Assembly (NCBI GenBank): GCA_002423205.1
Contig: DIUZ01000028.1
Coordinates: 1 to 9,122, forward strand
Source: Micavibrio sp. UBA6145
GTDB taxonomy: Bacteria; Pseudomonadota; Alphaproteobacteria; Micavibrionales; UBA1664
Reading direction: 5' to 3'
Length of the DNA stretch: 9,122 bases
In this document: positions 1 through 5,665 of the stretch, in pieces
Position numbering within the stretch: position 1 is the stretch's first letter
Layout of the letters: each line of letters opens with the position of its first letter
Notes under the pieces: generated by a model
What the model was told of the DNA's origin: nothing
Seen by the model: only the letters and a program-made list of their open reading frames with translations
The model's database searches: none
Position numbers and translations under genes: made by a program

Positions 1-26
1 TGTGATGGAAATAAAGTATTTGGCGC

Positions 27-476
27 TTATGACCGCAAAGCCTTGTTCAGGCGGTCCAGAACGGCATGCACCAGCTTGCGCTCAGATTCGTCAAAAAACC
101 CTTCTGTAACAGCAAGATACTCCGTGATGATCAGGGCTGCATCAAGGTTGTTATGGGCCAGCATCTCATACGCCCCGCACAGCAGGACCGAACGGAGCAA
201 AGCCTCCGGCTGGGTCATCCCTTTGCGCGAATCGAGGGCACCCTGGATCATATCGACCAGCTCCGGGCGGCGGTCAGCCACCCCGCGGACGATATCGCCC
301 AGCAGGGGCATGTCCGCAGGCACGAAATCAATCTCTTCGAATGTCACTTCGTGACGGTGGTCGCGATACGCCTCTAACGCCTCGCTGGCCGTATGCCCGG
401 TGATCACCATGTCGTAAACGCATTGCACGGCAACAAGACGCGCGGCGGTGTTACGGGCTTTTTTCGAACTCGACAT
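27..476 (-). CDS. nusB: Transcription antitermination factor NusB
   Basis: NusB binds boxA RNA with NusE (ribosomal protein S10) and supports processive antitermination of rRNA operons in the cytoplasm. The 149-residue product has the family's features: an N-terminal basic helix with ARLVAVQCVYDM (about residues 12-23), and a C-terminal half with EALLRSVLLCGAYEML, then IITEYLAVTEGFF and a closing HAVLDRLNKAL helix. Length is normal for the family. I place the start at the ATG at 476-474, which overlaps the ribH stop as TAATG and implies translational coupling. A GTG five codons upstream (491) is in frame but would lie inside ribH. It is the last gene of ribB-ribH-nusB, and ribH next to nusB is a common bacterial arrangement. 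Only 26 bases follow its stop, and I see no terminator in them. Identification is by motif recognition. Confidence 0.95.
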   Translation of the reverse strand: MSSSKKARNTAARLVAVQCVYDMVITGHTASEALEAYRDHRHEVTFEEIDFVPADMPLLGDIVRGVADRRPELVDMIQGALDSRKGMTQPEALLRSVLLCGAYEMLAHNNLDAALIITEYLAVTEGFFDESERKLVHAVLDRLNKALRS

Positions 477-943
477 TATTTGGGCAGCCACTTCTTTTTC
501 AACGCCAGCATCCTGACAGCCGCGCGCGCAGCACCGCCGCCCTTATCCATTTGTTCAGGGTCGGCGCGTTCAATCGCCTGCTCAATCGTATCGACCGTCA
601 GCACGCAATTGCCCGCGGCAAGATTAAGGTCCAGCACGACATCGCTGATCCCGCGCGCAGACTCGTTGCATACGATTTCGAAATGATAGGTTTCGCCGCG
701 GATGACGCAACCGTTCAGCACATACGCATCATACCGGCCCGACAGCGCGGCCATTTTAAGGGCCGCCGGAAGCTCCAGCGAACCCGGCACGTCGACGCGC
801 TCGACCTCCATGCCGGCGGCTTCGAATATACGGCGCGCGCCTTCATACAAATTGTCGGCAATCTCGGCATAAAAACGCGCTTCTAAAACCAGTGCGCGGC
901 CGCCGACCTTTTCGACGGTCGATACATTCTTTTCCGTTTTCAT
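476..943 (-). CDS. ribH: 6,7-dimethyl-8-ribityllumazine synthase (lumazine synthase)
   Basis: RibH condenses 5-amino-6-ribitylamino-uracil with 3,4-dihydroxy-2-butanone 4-phosphate to give lumazine, the penultimate riboflavin step. The 155-residue protein has the substrate-binding aromatic region near RFYAEI (23-28), PGSLELPAA (53-61), the signature GCVIRGETYHFE (78-89) with the expected catalytic histidine at residue 87, VLTVDTIEQAIERA (114-127), and a glycine-rich KGGGAARAA segment near the C-terminus. The ATG at 943-941 overlaps the upstream ribB stop as ATGA, and its own stop overlaps the nusB start as TAATG, so the three genes form one tightly coupled unit. It receives the product of the neighbouring RibB and passes lumazine to RibE, whose gene is a separate block about 2 kb upstream. 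Nothing looks broken. Confidence 0.96.
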   Translation of the reverse strand: MKTEKNVSTVEKVGGRALVLEARFYAEIADNLYEGARRIFEAAGMEVERVDVPGSLELPAALKMAALSGRYDAYVLNGCVIRGETYHFEIVCNESARGISDVVLDLNLAAGNCVLTVDTIEQAIERADPEQMDKGGGAARAAVRMLALKKKWLPK

Positions 944-2034
944 AGCGAACGCTGCTCCACGATGTTCAGACCAAAACCGCCCAGACCAATAACCTGCTTG
1001 GCCGCATGTGTCAGCAAAATCATGTCGGTGATGCCCAGATCGCGCAGCACCTGCGCGCCGATGCCGTAGCTGCGCAAAATCTGCTTGTCATCCGGCGCGG
1101 TCATGGCGCGGAACAGGACGATAACCCCCGCCCCCTCACGGCCGATGACCTTCATGGCCTCATGCAGACTACTGTCGCCCGCGCCCAGTACGTCGGATGC
1201 CACATTCATCGCATGCACGCGCGTAAGGGTCGGTTTGTCGGCACTGACCTCGCCTTTGACCAGCGCGTAGACATCCGTGCCGTTCAGGCGGTTTTTATAG
1301 GTGATCAGGCGAAACGCGCCGCCGTGGATGGAATCAATGCTCTGTTCCTGCACACGCTCGACCAGTTTTTCATTCTGCAAACGAAACGCGATCAGATCCG
1401 CAATCGTGCCGACCTTGATATTGTGCTTTTGGCCAAAGGCAATCAGATCCGGCAGGCGCGACATGCTGCCGTCATCGTTCATGATCTCGCAGATCACACC
1501 TGCGGGGCGAAGCCCGGCCAGTTTTGCAATATCAACGGCGGCCTCTGTATGGCCCGCGCGGACCAGCGTGCCGCCATCCATCGCCTGCAACGGAAATACA
1601 TGTCCCGGCGTAACGATGTCCTGTGCCGAGCTTTCGGGGTCGATCGCCACCTGAATGGTGCGCGCACGGTCGGGCGCGGAAATGCCGGTGGTCACGCCGC
1701 GTGCGGCTTCAATGGAAACGGTAAAGGCGGTCGCGCGCGTATCGCGGTTGCGGCTGGTCATCATGCCGATGCCAAGGCGGTCGATCATACTGCGTTCCAT
1801 CGCAAGGCAGATCAGCCCGCGGCCATGCGTGGCCATGAAATTGACCATGGCCGGTGTCGCCATCTGCGCCGGGATGATCAGGTCACCCTCGTTCTCACGG
1901 TCTTCATCATCGACCAGGATGAACATGCGGCCATCGCGCGCCTCGGCGATAATATCTGCCGCCGACGACAATGCCGCCTGGTCTTCCTCGACCAGCCTTG
2001 CATCCCGCACATCATTAAAGGAAACGACTTTCAT
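940..2034 (-). CDS. ribB: 3,4-dihydroxy-2-butanone-4-phosphate synthase with degenerate GTP cyclohydrolase II domain (RibBX type)
   Basis: The N-terminal domain (about residues 15-225) is DHBP synthase, which turns ribulose 5-phosphate into dihydroxybutanone phosphate plus formate. It shows the acidic metal-binding DDEDRENEGD (42-51), THGRGLICLA (69-78), GVTTGIS (113-119), HVFPLQA (145-151), GHTEAAVD (161-168) and GVICEIMNDDG (179-189). The C-terminal domain (about 229-364) keeps the GTP cyclohydrolase II scaffold, for example TRVHAMN and YGIGAQVLRDLGITDMILLTH. It has none of the three zinc-binding cysteines expected after the RVH motif and no RQEGRG-type loop; LFRAMTAP occupies that region. 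The hybrid is therefore probably active only as RibB. Such RibBX-like proteins are known in Proteobacteria, where the relic domain may be structural. Length (364) fits a full hybrid. It is first in a three-gene unit whose start lies 70 bp beyond a terminator. No clear Shine-Dalgarno or FMN riboswitch is visible upstream. Confidence 0.93.
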   Translation of the reverse strand: MKVVSFNDVRDARLVEEDQAALSSAADIIAEARDGRMFILVDDEDRENEGDLIIPAQMATPAMVNFMATHGRGLICLAMERSMIDRLGIGMMTSRNRDTRATAFTVSIEAARGVTTGISAPDRARTIQVAIDPESSAQDIVTPGHVFPLQAMDGGTLVRAGHTEAAVDIAKLAGLRPAGVICEIMNDDGSMSRLPDLIAFGQKHNIKVGTIADLIAFRLQNEKLVERVQEQSIDSIHGGAFRLITYKNRLNGTDVYALVKGEVSADKPTLTRVHAMNVASDVLGAGDSSLHEAMKVIGREGAGVIVLFRAMTAPDDKQILRSYGIGAQVLRDLGITDMILLTHAAKQVIGLGGFGLNIVEQRSL

Positions 2035-2104
2035 GGCGCTTTATATGCGGCTTTATGCCCTAAAATGCAAGGCAAACCGGGCATAAGCAACGGAATATCA
2101 AAAC

Positions 2105-2131
2105 AAAAGCCGCCCTTTAAAGGCGGCTTTT
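2105..2131 (-). terminator. Intrinsic hairpin terminator after the 2152-2592 gene
   Basis: Perfect 10-bp inverted repeat AAAAGCCGCC / GGCGGCTTTT with a 7-base loop. Read on the minus strand, the stem ends in TTTT and continues GTTTTGAT, a good U-rich tract. It lies 20 bp past the stop at 2152 and about 70 bp before the ribB start, so it should separate the orphan gene from ribB-ribH-nusB. The symmetric A and T tails mean it could also stop plus-strand transcription. Confidence 0.85.
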
Positions 2132-2151
2132 ATTCTTAATTGCCAGATAAA

Positions 2152-2592
2152 TCAGGCTGCCAGTTGCGGCAGGACCGGCTTTTTAAACAGGCGCAGGCCC
2201 CGGGTGTCCGGCGTTTCCACCGCAAACATGGTGGAACCCAGCTTGGCGACCTGAGCGATTGCAGCGTCCGAAAGCGGCTCCACAAAAGACATCAGGAACT
2301 GGCCAGGCTTATTGGTGTGCACCGTCGTGCTCGGGTTTTGACCCAGAGCCTTCAGGAACGCGCCACGTGCGGCAAATGCCGGCAACGGCTCGATGGCGTA
2401 CCAATGCGTATCGGCACGTTCGAAACCCAGATTTTCAATATCAGCAATTTGATCGCTGCTAAGCGGTGCACCCGCATGAGCAACATTGTCTATGACAGTG
2501 ACCTTGCGGTGCGCTGCTGCAAAGATCGTTTCAATCGAACCTGAAACAAGGTCGTTTTTGGGAAGATGAAAAGCTACCATGGGCATTGTCAT
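2152..2592 (-). CDS. Hypothetical protein, 146 residues
   Basis: I do not recognise this protein family. The 146-residue product has no cysteine, no obvious signal peptide and no membrane segment. It begins MTMPM, so starts at 2592, 2586 or 2580 are all possible. There is no convincing Shine-Dalgarno before any of them, and I kept the longest. Mid-protein it has aromatic stretches such as THWYAIEPLPAF (61-72) and a TTVHTNKPGQFLMSFVEPL segment, which suggests a compact alpha/beta cytoplasmic protein, but that is inference. Support for it being a real gene comes from its position. It fills the gap between the divergent promoter region at 2593-2754 and a strong terminator 20 bp past its stop, and it runs with the strand of the rib genes. 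It sits where ribE would normally lead directly into ribB, so it is an insertion in the riboflavin cluster. Confidence 0.7.
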   Translation of the reverse strand: MTMPMVAFHLPKNDLVSGSIETIFAAAHRKVTVIDNVAHAGAPLSSDQIADIENLGFERADTHWYAIEPLPAFAARGAFLKALGQNPSTTVHTNKPGQFLMSFVEPLSDAAIAQVAKLGSTMFAVETPDTRGLRLFKKPVLPQLAA

Positions 2593-2754
2593 AGCCCGGC
2601 CATCTGGAAAAATGCAAATTTTAGCTTAGACTTTTCAACACTTTAGCTAACCCATTGCAAATACTGCCACTTTTTTGCCTTATTTCGATTAACGGTTTTT
2701 ACATATGGTTATTCTAGAATACGAATAGACAAAACCGGCGTTCAAGGACGCATC
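2593..2754. promoter_or_regulatory. AT-rich divergent intergenic region with paired short repeats
   Basis: This 162-bp stretch separates the minus-strand gene ending at 2592 from the plus-strand gene starting at 2755 and must hold both promoters. TTTAGCT occurs at 2620-2626 and 2642-2648, 22 bp apart (about two helical turns). TGCAAAT occurs at 2613-2619 and 2656-2662. On the plus strand TAGAAT at 2715-2720 is a good -10 candidate, though its -35 is poor. AAGGA at 2744-2748 is a well-spaced ribosome binding site for the plus-strand gene. Minus-strand TAAAAT, overlapping the first repeat, could be the other -10. Promoter assignments are tentative. Confidence 0.45.
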
Positions 2755-3069
2755 ATGACAGTCAAGGCACCCGTTCTCCTCAATGAAAAACAGCGCACGA
2801 AGTCGTTCGGCTTTGTTCAGCAGGTCATGGAAGAAAAACGCATTGAGCGCGTGGCTGCCGACGCAAAGAAAGCCAACTACGCCGACGCGCATCTTGATGG
2901 TGTAAAAACCAGCGATCTGGGACACATCAAATCAAGCCTGCAAAAAGGTGTGCTGAAATCCTTGTTCACCCTCAGCGCCAGCGGCGTAAAACAGAATTTG
3001 CAGGGATTGAAAAACGTGAACGCCCATGCGCAGAGCCGCAAAGGCCCCGCGGCGGCCGCTACGATTTAA
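2755..3069 (+). CDS. Small basic hypothetical protein, 104 residues
   Basis: A 104-residue plus-strand gene of unknown function. The ATG is preceded by AAGGA with 6-base spacing, the best Shine-Dalgarno in this part of the window, which argues that it is real although every nearby gene is on the other strand. The product is lysine-rich, probably helical through residues 10-50 (KSFGFVQQVMEEKRIERVAADAKK lies in this part, given here only as a region), has no cysteine, and ends in an alanine-rich tail. No signal peptide or membrane segment is evident. A nucleic-acid- or ribosome-associated role would fit the charge but is only a guess. Its stop at 3067-3069 overlaps the ribE stop tail-to-tail by 11 bases, with no terminator between, so the two transcripts probably run into each other. 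Confidence 0.65.
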   Translation: MTVKAPVLLNEKQRTKSFGFVQQVMEEKRIERVAADAKKANYADAHLDGVKTSDLGHIKSSLQKGVLKSLFTLSASGVKQNLQGLKNVNAHAQSRKGPAAAATI

Positions 3070-3652
3070 ATTCCATCTGGCGCGCAATATAACGCGCCAT
3101 CATATCGGCTTCGATATTCATCCCCTGCCCGGCCTGCATCTGACCCAGCGTGGTCGCAGCCTGCGTGTGCGGAATGATGTTCACGCCAAATCGCACGCCC
3201 TGCACGTCATTGACGGTCAGCGACACGCCGTCCAGCGTAACGCTGCCCTTGGCCGCGATCAGCGGTGCCAGATGATCCGGCGCACGCAATGTCATGCGGG
3301 TTGAACCGCCGTCGGACGTCACACTTTCCAGCACGGCAACGCCGTCGACATGCCCCGTCACGATATGCCCGCCCAGTTCGTCACCGACTTTGAGCGCGCC
3401 CTCAAGATTGATCTTCGCCCCCACCCGCCACGCACCCAGCGTGGTTTTATCCAGCGTCTCGTTCGACACCTGAACCAGAAATGTCTTTGCCGTTTTTTCG
3501 ATGACGGTCAGGCACACGCCGTTGCACGCAATGGACGCACCAATCGCGGTCTTATTCAGGTCAAAGGATGTGGAAATTTCGTAAAGCGCCGCCCCGTCTT
3601 TTGGTTCGACGCGCAGGACCGTGCCGACATCGGTGATGATGCCGGTAAACAT
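3059..3652 (-). CDS. ribE: Riboflavin synthase alpha chain
   Basis: Dismutates two molecules of 6,7-dimethyl-8-ribityllumazine into riboflavin and the ribitylaminouracil that RibH reuses. The 197-residue product starts with the hallmark MFTGII and contains two lumazine-binding repeats. The first has SIACNGVCLTV (40-50) and leads to GDELGGHIVTGHVDG (90-104). The second has SVTLDGVSLTVN (137-148) and leads to NIIPHTQAATTLG (158-170). Length is typical. The ATG at 3652-3650 shares one base with the nrdR stop (TAATG), so translation is probably coupled to nrdR and through it to glyA. In many alphaproteobacteria ribD lies between nrdR and ribE; here it is missing. Downstream, the stop overlaps a convergent small gene by 11 bases instead of leading into ribB. 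In some species this gene is called ribC. Confidence 0.96.
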   Translation of the reverse strand: MFTGIITDVGTVLRVEPKDGAALYEISTSFDLNKTAIGASIACNGVCLTVIEKTAKTFLVQVSNETLDKTTLGAWRVGAKINLEGALKVGDELGGHIVTGHVDGVAVLESVTSDGGSTRMTLRAPDHLAPLIAAKGSVTLDGVSLTVNDVQGVRFGVNIIPHTQAATTLGQMQAGQGMNIEADMMARYIARQMEFKS

Positions 3653-4116
3653 TATTCAGCGGCCTTTTCTTTTTGCATCGCGCCCAGGAAGTCGCGGAAA
3701 TCCGACGGTTCGCTGAAATCGCGGTACACGGACGCATATCGCACGTAAGCCACCTGGTCCAGATTGCCCAGCGCCTGCATGACCAGCTCACCAATCTGCT
3801 TGGATGTTACTTCTCCGTCAGCCGATGTTTCAAGCTGGCGGACGATACCGTTGACCGCGCGTTCAATTTGCTCCCCCGTAACGGGGCGCTTGCGCAAAGG
3901 CGTGCGAAGCGAACGGATCAGTTTCTCGCGTTCAAACGGTTCCTTGGTGCCGTTGTTTTTCTGTACCATCAGTTCACGCAGCTGCACGCGCTCAAACGTC
4001 GTGAAACGCCCGCCGCATGACGGGCATTCACGGCGGCGGCGGATCGCCGTGCTGTCATCCGCAGCACGGCTGTCCTTTACCTGGCTATCTTCGTGGCTGC
4101 AGAACGGGCAACGCAT
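3652..4116 (-). CDS. nrdR: Transcriptional repressor NrdR
   Basis: NrdR is the nucleotide-sensing repressor of ribonucleotide reductase genes. It binds (d)ATP through an ATP-cone and NrdR boxes through a zinc ribbon. The 154-residue protein has the N-terminal zinc ribbon with CPFC (3-6) and CPSC (31-34) flanking the KDSR and IRRRREC segments, then GRFTTFERVQLREL. The ATP-cone starts near residue 49 with VQKNNGTKEPFEREKL and ends in YVRYASVYRDF. Length matches the family. The start lies 6 bp after the glyA stop with no strong Shine-Dalgarno, so it is likely read by coupling from glyA. I did not see a paired NrdR box in this window, so its targets are elsewhere. The glyA-nrdR pairing is common in alphaproteobacteria. 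It would share the riboswitch-controlled transcript of glyA. Confidence 0.97.
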   Translation of the reverse strand: MRCPFCSHEDSQVKDSRAADDSTAIRRRRECPSCGGRFTTFERVQLRELMVQKNNGTKEPFEREKLIRSLRTPLRKRPVTGEQIERAVNGIVRQLETSADGEVTSKQIGELVMQALGNLDQVAYVRYASVYRDFSEPSDFRDFLGAMQKEKAAE

Positions 4117-4122
4117 GAACGG

Positions 4123-5505
4123 TTAGCCCATGCAGTTCTGGTAGATCGGGAACTTGGCGCAGAGTGCTTTCACCTTGGTCTTCACGGCTTGTTCAACGGC
4201 ACCGTTATTCTCCGGACCATTGGCTTTCAGGCCGTTCAGCACTTCGATGATGAAACCGCCGATTTGTTTCCACTCAGCCGGGCCGAAACCGCGGGTTGTG
4301 CCAGCCGGGGTGCCAAGACGCAGACCCGACGGGTTCAACGGCGACTTGTCACCGGGGACCGAATTTTTGTTGGTGGTCAGGCCCGCCATTTCCAGCGCGT
4401 GCGTGGCTTCCTTGCCGAACAGATTGTTCGAGCGCAGGTCGACCAGCACCATGTGGGAATCCGTACCGCCGGACACGATGTCGTAGCCGTTGGCTTTGAG
4501 CGTCTCAGCCAGGATGCGCGCGTTATCCAGCACGTTCTTGGCGTAGATTTTCCATTCCGGTTTCAGGCATTCGCCGAACGCGACGGCCTTGGCGGCAATC
4601 ACATGTTCAAGCGGGCCACCCTGCAGGCCGGGGAACACGGCCATGTCGAATTTCTTGGCCAGCACTTCGTCATTGGTCATGATTACGCCGCCGCGCGGAC
4701 CACGCAGGGTTTTATGCGTGGTCGTGGTCACGACATGCGCATGCGGGAACGGGTTCGGGTACAGGCCCGCAACAATCAGACCGGCGTAATGCGCCACGTC
4801 CGCAAACAGGTAGCAAGGCTTGCCCGACTTGGCGGCAACCTTGTCGCAGATCTCACGGAAACGTTTAAAATCAAACGCACGCGGATATGCCGATGCGCCG
4901 GCGATAATCATACGCGGCGCGGCTTCGATCGCCTGTTTTTCCAGCAGGTCGTAATCGATCAGGCCGTCTTCGTTGATGCCGTAGGACAGGGTTTTATAAC
5001 CCTTGTTCTCGGTCTTTCCGTCTTTGCTGACCCAGCTTTGACGGCCGGAGAAGTTGACGAGTGAACCATGCGTCAGGTGACCGCCCTGATCAAGGGACAG
5101 GCCCATGACCAGATCGTCGTTTTCGCACAGCGCGTAATAAACGGCGATGTTCGCCGAAGCGCCGGAGTGGGGCTGCACATTGGCGAATTTCGAACCGAAC
5201 AGTTTGTTGACGCGGTCAATCGCGGCCTGTTCCATTTTGTCGACAAACTCGCAACCTTCGTAATAGCGTTTGCCCGGCAGGCCTTCGGCGTATTTGTTGG
5301 TCGCAACCGACCCCTGTATCTGCATGACGGCGCGGCTGACAATGTTTTCAGATGCGATCAGTTCGATCTGGTTCTGCTGGCGGTCATGCTCGCTTTGCAT
5401 GTAGCCAAAAATTTCAGGATCGGTTTGCGCCACGTCGGCGGTGAAAAAATCGTCGGTGTCGGTCATGGTGCTCAGATTGGTGGCTGTGTTGGAAGATGCG
5501 TTCAT
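4123..5505 (-). CDS. glyA: Serine hydroxymethyltransferase
   Basis: A PLP enzyme that converts serine plus tetrahydrofolate to glycine plus 5,10-methylene-tetrahydrofolate, the main one-carbon source for purines, thymidylate and methionine. Numbering from the ATG at 5505 (460 residues): IELIASEN (47-54), NVQPHSGASAN (109-119), LTHGS in the substrate region, DVAHYAGL (236-243), and the PLP site VVTTTTHKTLRGPRGG with the Schiff-base lysine at 265. An ATG at 5511 is also in frame, but GGAG at 5517-5514 lies only 2 bases from it and 8 bases from the 5505 start, so I prefer 5505. The protein is longer than the roughly 415-435 residues usual for bacterial enzymes. It has a long N-terminal lead, and extra residues around SWVSKDGKTENKGYK (157-171) where a short turn is expected. 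It is preceded by a ZTP riboswitch and followed after 6 bp by nrdR. Confidence 0.97.
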   Translation of the reverse strand: MNASSNTATNLSTMTDTDDFFTADVAQTDPEIFGYMQSEHDRQQNQIELIASENIVSRAVMQIQGSVATNKYAEGLPGKRYYEGCEFVDKMEQAAIDRVNKLFGSKFANVQPHSGASANIAVYYALCENDDLVMGLSLDQGGHLTHGSLVNFSGRQSWVSKDGKTENKGYKTLSYGINEDGLIDYDLLEKQAIEAAPRMIIAGASAYPRAFDFKRFREICDKVAAKSGKPCYLFADVAHYAGLIVAGLYPNPFPHAHVVTTTTHKTLRGPRGGVIMTNDEVLAKKFDMAVFPGLQGGPLEHVIAAKAVAFGECLKPEWKIYAKNVLDNARILAETLKANGYDIVSGGTDSHMVLVDLRSNNLFGKEATHALEMAGLTTNKNSVPGDKSPLNPSGLRLGTPAGTTRGFGPAEWKQIGGFIIEVLNGLKANGPENNGAVEQAVKTKVKALCAKFPIYQNCMG

Positions 5506-5513
5506 GTTCATGG

Positions 5514-5520
5514 CTCCGCG
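5514..5520 (-). promoter_or_regulatory. glyA ribosome binding site, possible riboswitch target
   Basis: GGAG at 5517-5514 lies 8 bases from the ATG at 5505, which decides that start over the ATG at 5511. The overlapping CGCGG (5520-5516) is exactly complementary to CCGCG (5558-5554) in the riboswitch 3' domain. The same bases take part in P3 and the pseudoknot, so ligand binding should free the ribosome binding site. The pairing is seen in the sequence; its use as a switch is inferred. Confidence 0.6.
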
Positions 5521-5540
5521 TTAAGGTTCAACAGCGGGAA

Positions 5541-5623
5541 AGATGCCCAGACGCGCGGCGATAAAACGGGGGTGTTTCTTGGCGGTCGTTTCCGCCTTAG
5601 AAAAGCGTCAGTCATACCCCCGC
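5541..5623 (-). ncRNA. ZTP riboswitch (pfl motif) in the glyA leader
   Basis: ZTP riboswitches sense ZMP/ZTP, the purine intermediates that build up when 10-formyl-tetrahydrofolate is scarce, and commonly control glyA, purH, folD and fhs. On the minus strand the leader shows the expected order. P1 is CGGGGGT (5622-5616) with ACCCCCG (5573-5567). The conserved junction is ATGACTGACG (5615-5606), close to the consensus TGACTGGCG. P2 is GGCGG (5596-5592), loop AAACGA, CCGCC (5585-5581). After a short linker comes the 3' domain GCCGCGCGTCTGGGCA (5559-5544), containing the hallmark CTGGGCA. P3 can form as GCC (5559-5557) with GGC (5547-5545). The pseudoknot GACGC (5609-5605) with GCGTC (5554-5550) is complete, and the G-to-A change from consensus in the junction is matched by C-to-T on the other side. 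It sits between a promoter and the glyA ribosome binding site. Confidence 0.9.
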
Positions 5624-5636
5624 TTCCCTGCCGCAA

Positions 5637-5665
5637 TACTTAGGAAATCCGCCATTCCAAGTCAA
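5637..5665 (-). promoter_or_regulatory. Candidate glyA promoter
   Basis: TTGACT (5665-5660), a 17-base spacer, then TAAGTA (5642-5637). The -35 is strong and the -10 weak, as is often seen in alphaproteobacteria. Predicted transcription start is near 5630, a few bases before riboswitch helix P1, which is where a promoter for this leader should be. The -35 overlaps the stop codon of the upstream kinase-like gene. Confidence 0.55.

Noticed and set aside
477..491. GTG start for nusB five codons upstream
   Set aside because: It lies inside ribH, while the ATG at 476 overlaps the ribH stop as TAATG, the same style of coupling seen at other junctions in this cluster.
2035..2104. FMN riboswitch before ribB
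   Set aside because: Only 70 bases lie between the terminator and the start codon, and none of the conserved RFN segments can be found; the space is too short for the aptamer.
1006..2139. Long plus-strand open frame (377 codons) opposite ribB
   Set aside because: It mirrors the ribB coding strand, has no recognisable motifs, and runs through the 3' terminator region. It is a shadow of a high-GC gene.
2689..2703. CtrA-type site TTAA-N7-TTAA upstream of the 2755 gene
   Set aside because: Only one half-site matches; the second reads TACA. Such partial matches are expected by chance in AT-rich sequence.
4093..5064. Long plus-strand open frame (323 codons) opposite glyA
   Set aside because: Antisense shadow of glyA, rich in Arg/His/Gly/Val as expected from reverse-complement codons, with no family signature.
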